This document shows, in pieces, positions 4,796 to 6,926 of a stretch of 6,926 nucleotides of DNA; within the stretch, counting starts at the first letter, position 1, and each line of letters begins with the position of its first letter. Made by a program: the position numbers and the translations under genes. The notes below the pieces were generated by a model, which saw only the letters and a program-made list of their open reading frames with translations, made no database searches and was not told where the DNA came from. This stretch comes from an uncultured Prevotellaceae bacterium (GTDB lineage Bacteria; Bacteroidota; Bacteroidia; Bacteroidales; Bacteroidaceae): NCBI GenBank assembly GCA_945827465.1, contig CALZOH010000170.1, positions 1 through 6,926 of the forward strand, given 5' to 3'.

Positions 4796-6733
4796 TTATG
4801 TCGGGAGTTGGTCGCAACGGCTCATCCAGGCTCCCGCGTCGGTGTCGCTGGCCATGCGCCAGTCGCCGCGCGGGCTCAGTGAACAGCTGCCCACCTTCGG
4901 TCCGTCGGGAAGACAGCTGCGCTTAAACTGTTGTTGGAAGAACCGCCGATGGAACTCACGCAACCAGTGACGGATGACGCCCGGCGGATAAGCCTCGCCA
5001 AAGGCCCGGCAAGCCATGAAATAGAGCTTCTCGGGGGTGTATCCGAAGCGCAGGAAGTTGTACAGGAAGAAGTCGTGCAGTTCATAAGGCCCTACCAGGT
5101 CTTCGGTGCGTTGCGCGATGCCTCCCTCCTCGTCGGTGGGAATGAGTTCGGGACTGATCGGAGTGTCGACAATGTCCATCAACGTGATGGCACAGTTCTT
5201 GTCGTCCATGTTGTGAGCCGTCCACGCCACCAGGTGCTTCACCAACGTCTTCGGTACCGAGGCATTGACACCGTACATGCTCATGTGATCACCGTTGTAC
5301 GTAGCCCAACCCAAGGCCAACTCGCTCAGGTCGCCCGTGCCCACCACCAGGCCATTGACCTGATTGGCGGCATCCATGAGGATCTGCGTGCGCTCGCGAG
5401 CCTGACTGTTTTCGTACGTAACGTCGTGACAACGCTTGTCGATGTTCAAATCCTTGAAGTGCTGGTCGCAGGCAGGGGCTATCGAGATCTCGCGGATGAA
5501 GATTCCCAGTGAGTTCATCAGGTTGACGGCGTTGACGTAGGTGCGGTCAGACGTGCCAAAGCCCGGCATCGTGATGCCCACGATGCCTTTGCGGTTGAGT
5601 CCGAGCCGGTCAAAGGTTCGGGCACACACCAACAGGGCCAGCGTCGAGTCCAAACCACCGCTGATGCCCACCACTACAGTCTCGGCACCCGTGTGAACCA
5701 TTCTCTTCGCCAGTCCTTCGACCTGAATGTTAAAGATTTCCTCGCATCGTTCGTCGAGCTCCCGCCCTTGCGGCACGAAGGGGTGGGGGTTGATGGAGCG
5801 CGTCAGCGTAAACTTGCTTGGGTCGGCAATCAGGTTGCACTCCGTGAGGGTGTATCCTCCCTCCGTGGCTGCCCTCGCCGCAGCCGTGGCGAAGGTGGTG
5901 TTCATCCGACGTTCGTGTCGCAGGCGTTCCATATCGATTTCGCTCACCAGCAACTGAGGCTCTAAGTCGAAGCGACGGGCCTCGCACAAGAGCTGACCTT
6001 CCTCGTAAATGAAGCCTTTGCCGCTGAACACGATGTCTTGCGTGCTCTCACCGAAGCCGCAGCCCGCGTACACGTAGCCGCACAGGCACCGTGCGCTCTG
6101 CTGCGACACCAGACTCTTCAGGTACTCATGCTTGCCGATGCCGTCGTTGTCGGCGCTCAGGTTCAACACCAGTTCCGCACCTTGCAGAGCGAGGTCGCTG
6201 CTGGGAGGTATCGTGGCCCAAAGATCTTCGCAGATCTCCACACCGAAGGTGTAAGTGCCCGTGCTGAAGAGCTGACGACGTCCGATCGTCGTAGTATGTC
6301 CGGCAAAATAGACCGGCATGTTGGGCAGGTCGAGGCCCGAAGCGAACCATCGCTTTTCGTAGAACTCCTGATAGTTGGGCAAGTAGCTCTTGGGTACCAG
6401 TCCGAGGAGTCGTCCTTTGAAAGCAACGGCGGCGCAGTTGTAGAGAGCACCCCGGTGTTGCACCGGAACGCCCACCACCGTAATGATATTGAGCTGACGT
6501 GTAGCCTCCAACAGCTTCATATAAGCCAGTTCGGAGGCTTCCAGCAAGGTTTCCTGGAAGAAAAGGTCCTGACACGTGTAGGCTGTCACCGCCAATTCAG
6601 GGAAGCAGACCACCTCCACACCCTGTTCACAAGCCGCATAGACCTGCGTCAGAATCTGTTCGACGTTGTATTCGCAGTTGGCCACCTTCACAGCCGGTAT
6701 GGCGGCCGCCACTTTCACATATCCGTAATTCAT
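4796..6733 (-). CDS. nadE: Glutamine-dependent NAD+ synthetase
   Basis: A 645-residue cytoplasmic enzyme for the last step of NAD+ synthesis: deamido-NAD+, ATP and glutamine give NAD+, AMP, pyrophosphate and glutamate. The N-terminal nitrilase-fold glutaminase (about 5-285) carries the triad Glu46 (FPEL), Lys115 (VPKSY) and Cys168 (VEICEDLW). The C-terminal synthetase (about 325-620) has the ATP pyrophosphatase P-loop SGGLDST (358-364), the GTGDLSELALGWATYNGD stretch (465-482) and TPISPEL (524-530). The terminal FKRSCLPDGPKVG (603-615) is also typical of two-domain NadE. All catalytic residues are intact and the length is normal. The ATG at 6733 precedes the usual first strand (YVKVAAAIP), and no other start would keep it. 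It is the first gene of a three-gene minus-strand operon with the BatD-like and thioesterase genes. Two candidate promoters lie upstream (6741-6748 and 6837-6844), and there is no Shine-Dalgarno. Confidence 0.97.
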   Translation of the reverse strand: MNYGYVKVAAAIPAVKVANCEYNVEQILTQVYAACEQGVEVVCFPELAVTAYTCQDLFFQETLLEASELAYMKLLEATRQLNIITVVGVPVQHRGALYNCAAVAFKGRLLGLVPKSYLPNYQEFYEKRWFASGLDLPNMPVYFAGHTTTIGRRQLFSTGTYTFGVEICEDLWATIPPSSDLALQGAELVLNLSADNDGIGKHEYLKSLVSQQSARCLCGYVYAGCGFGESTQDIVFSGKGFIYEEGQLLCEARRFDLEPQLLVSEIDMERLRHERRMNTTFATAAARAATEGGYTLTECNLIADPSKFTLTRSINPHPFVPQGRELDERCEEIFNIQVEGLAKRMVHTGAETVVVGISGGLDSTLALLVCARTFDRLGLNRKGIVGITMPGFGTSDRTYVNAVNLMNSLGIFIREISIAPACDQHFKDLNIDKRCHDVTYENSQARERTQILMDAANQVNGLVVGTGDLSELALGWATYNGDHMSMYGVNASVPKTLVKHLVAWTAHNMDDKNCAITLMDIVDTPISPELIPTDEEGGIAQRTEDLVGPYELHDFFLYNFLRFGYTPEKLYFMACRAFGEAYPPGVIRHWLREFHRRFFQQQFKRSCLPDGPKVGSCSLSPRGDWRMASDTDAGAWMSRCDQLPT

Positions 6734-6740
6734 GATGGTT

Positions 6741-6748
6741 CAAATTTA
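6741..6748 (-). promoter_or_regulatory. nadE: Proximal candidate -7 box of nadE
   Basis: On the minus strand this reads TAAATTTG, a match to TAnnTTTG. A start about 4-5 nt downstream would fall near 6737-6736, only 3-4 nt before the ATG at 6733, making the message nearly leaderless. No -33 TTTG is visible at the expected distance. Eight-base matches with four fixed A/T positions arise easily by chance, so this is the weaker of the two candidates. Confidence 0.35.
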
Positions 6749-6803
6749 GCATTTCATCAGTGCCGACCCGGGGTCGTCATATCCCGTCCGAGGCAGTTAC
6801 CCC

Positions 6804-6823
6804 GTTGACCCCCATCTGTCAAC
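6804..6823. promoter_or_regulatory. Small dyad just downstream of the distal nadE promoter
   Basis: GTTGAC (6804-6809) and GTCAAC (6818-6823) form a perfect 6-bp inverted repeat around 8 nt. It would cover about +9 to +28 of a transcript begun from the -7 box at 6837-6844. That is a reasonable place for an operator or a leader hairpin. Six-base arms this close together are expected many times by chance in a window this long, so it is only a candidate. Confidence 0.2.
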
Positions 6824-6836
6824 ACCGTTTTGCAGG

Positions 6837-6844
6837 CAAAGTTA
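6837..6844 (-). promoter_or_regulatory. nadE: Distal -7 box, likely main nadE operon promoter
   Basis: On the minus strand this reads TAACTTTG followed by C, a full TAnnTTTGC match and identical in the box to that of the metalloprotease operon (3254-3261). The predicted start is near 6832, giving a leader of about 100 nt before nadE. That leader contains the dyad at 6804-6823 and a short CGACC/GGTCG hairpin at 6764-6776. A clear -33 TTTG at normal spacing is not visible. The remaining DNA to the right edge shows no gene I can support. Confidence 0.6.
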
Positions 6845-6926
6845 CAACATGAAAACCAAACCGCCACGCGATTTCCACAGAAACATCCGCGTCATCCCCC
6901 ACCAATCGTTAGCGATATGTATATAT

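Noticed and set aside
4931..5512. A 193-codon plus-strand open frame opposite the NadE synthetase domain
   Set aside because: It is antisense to conserved NadE motifs and has no recognisable family features.
6038..6808. A 256-codon plus-strand open frame opposite the start of nadE
   Set aside because: It lies across the well-conserved NadE glutaminase domain and runs over the nadE start and promoter. It has no recognisable motif and is a shadow frame.
6734..6832. A riboswitch in the nadE leader
   Set aside because: The leader is short and holds only two small dyads. I see no match to known NAD+-binding riboswitch cores, and short stems like these arise by chance.
6849..6926. Open plus-strand frame from the ATG at 6849 to the window edge, a possible gene start divergent from nadE
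   Set aside because: Only 26 codons are visible (MKTKPPRDFHRN...), with no signal peptide, motif or plus-strand -7 box ahead of it. It overlaps the likely nadE promoter region. It could be real only if the frame continues well beyond the window.

Overview
The window reads as an ordinary chromosomal segment from a Bacteroidota (Bacteroidales) bacterium, possibly Prevotella- or Bacteroides-like; I cannot fix the genus. The evidence is: several TAnnTTTG-type -7 promoter boxes ahead of genes; mostly no Shine-Dalgarno sequence; a large secreted DUF5117/DUF4953-type zinc metalloprotease whose signal peptide is followed by Gln; and a BatD-like exported protein. By eye the coding DNA is moderately GC-rich. 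The non-coding DNA at the left edge and in the short promoter regions is more AT-rich.

Layout, left to right. Positions 1-326 hold no gene. They contain a compact cluster of palindromic repeats: three copies of a GGGCGTAT-3 nt-ATACGCCC element in two orientations, embedded in longer direct and inverted repeats. A strong minus-strand intrinsic terminator follows (330-363). It ends a minus-strand operon made of a 67-residue protein of unknown function (3028-3231) and then the zinc metalloprotease (419-3001). A short divergent promoter region (about 3232-3312) drives that operon leftwards and a cysteine-rich, single-domain nitroreductase (3313-3831) rightwards. The nitroreductase runs head-on into a second minus-strand operon, with one base between the two stop codons. 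In transcription order that operon is nadE (glutamine-dependent NAD+ synthetase, 4796-6733), a short exported BatD-like protein (4228-4785) and a FlK-type hotdog thioesterase (3833-4201). The right edge (6734-6926) holds two candidate nadE promoters and a small dyad.

Working together: NadE makes NAD+ from deamido-NAD+ with ammonia from glutamine, a core cofactor step. The nitroreductase probably uses NAD(P)H and FMN. The BatD-like protein and the metalloprotease act beyond the inner membrane, while the thioesterase is cytoplasmic. I see no single pathway that unites them, and nothing that looks like a defence, mobile or secondary-metabolite system. The items most worth a second look are the left-edge repeat cluster, the 67-residue partner of the metalloprotease, the 12-cysteine nitroreductase and the one-base convergent junction.
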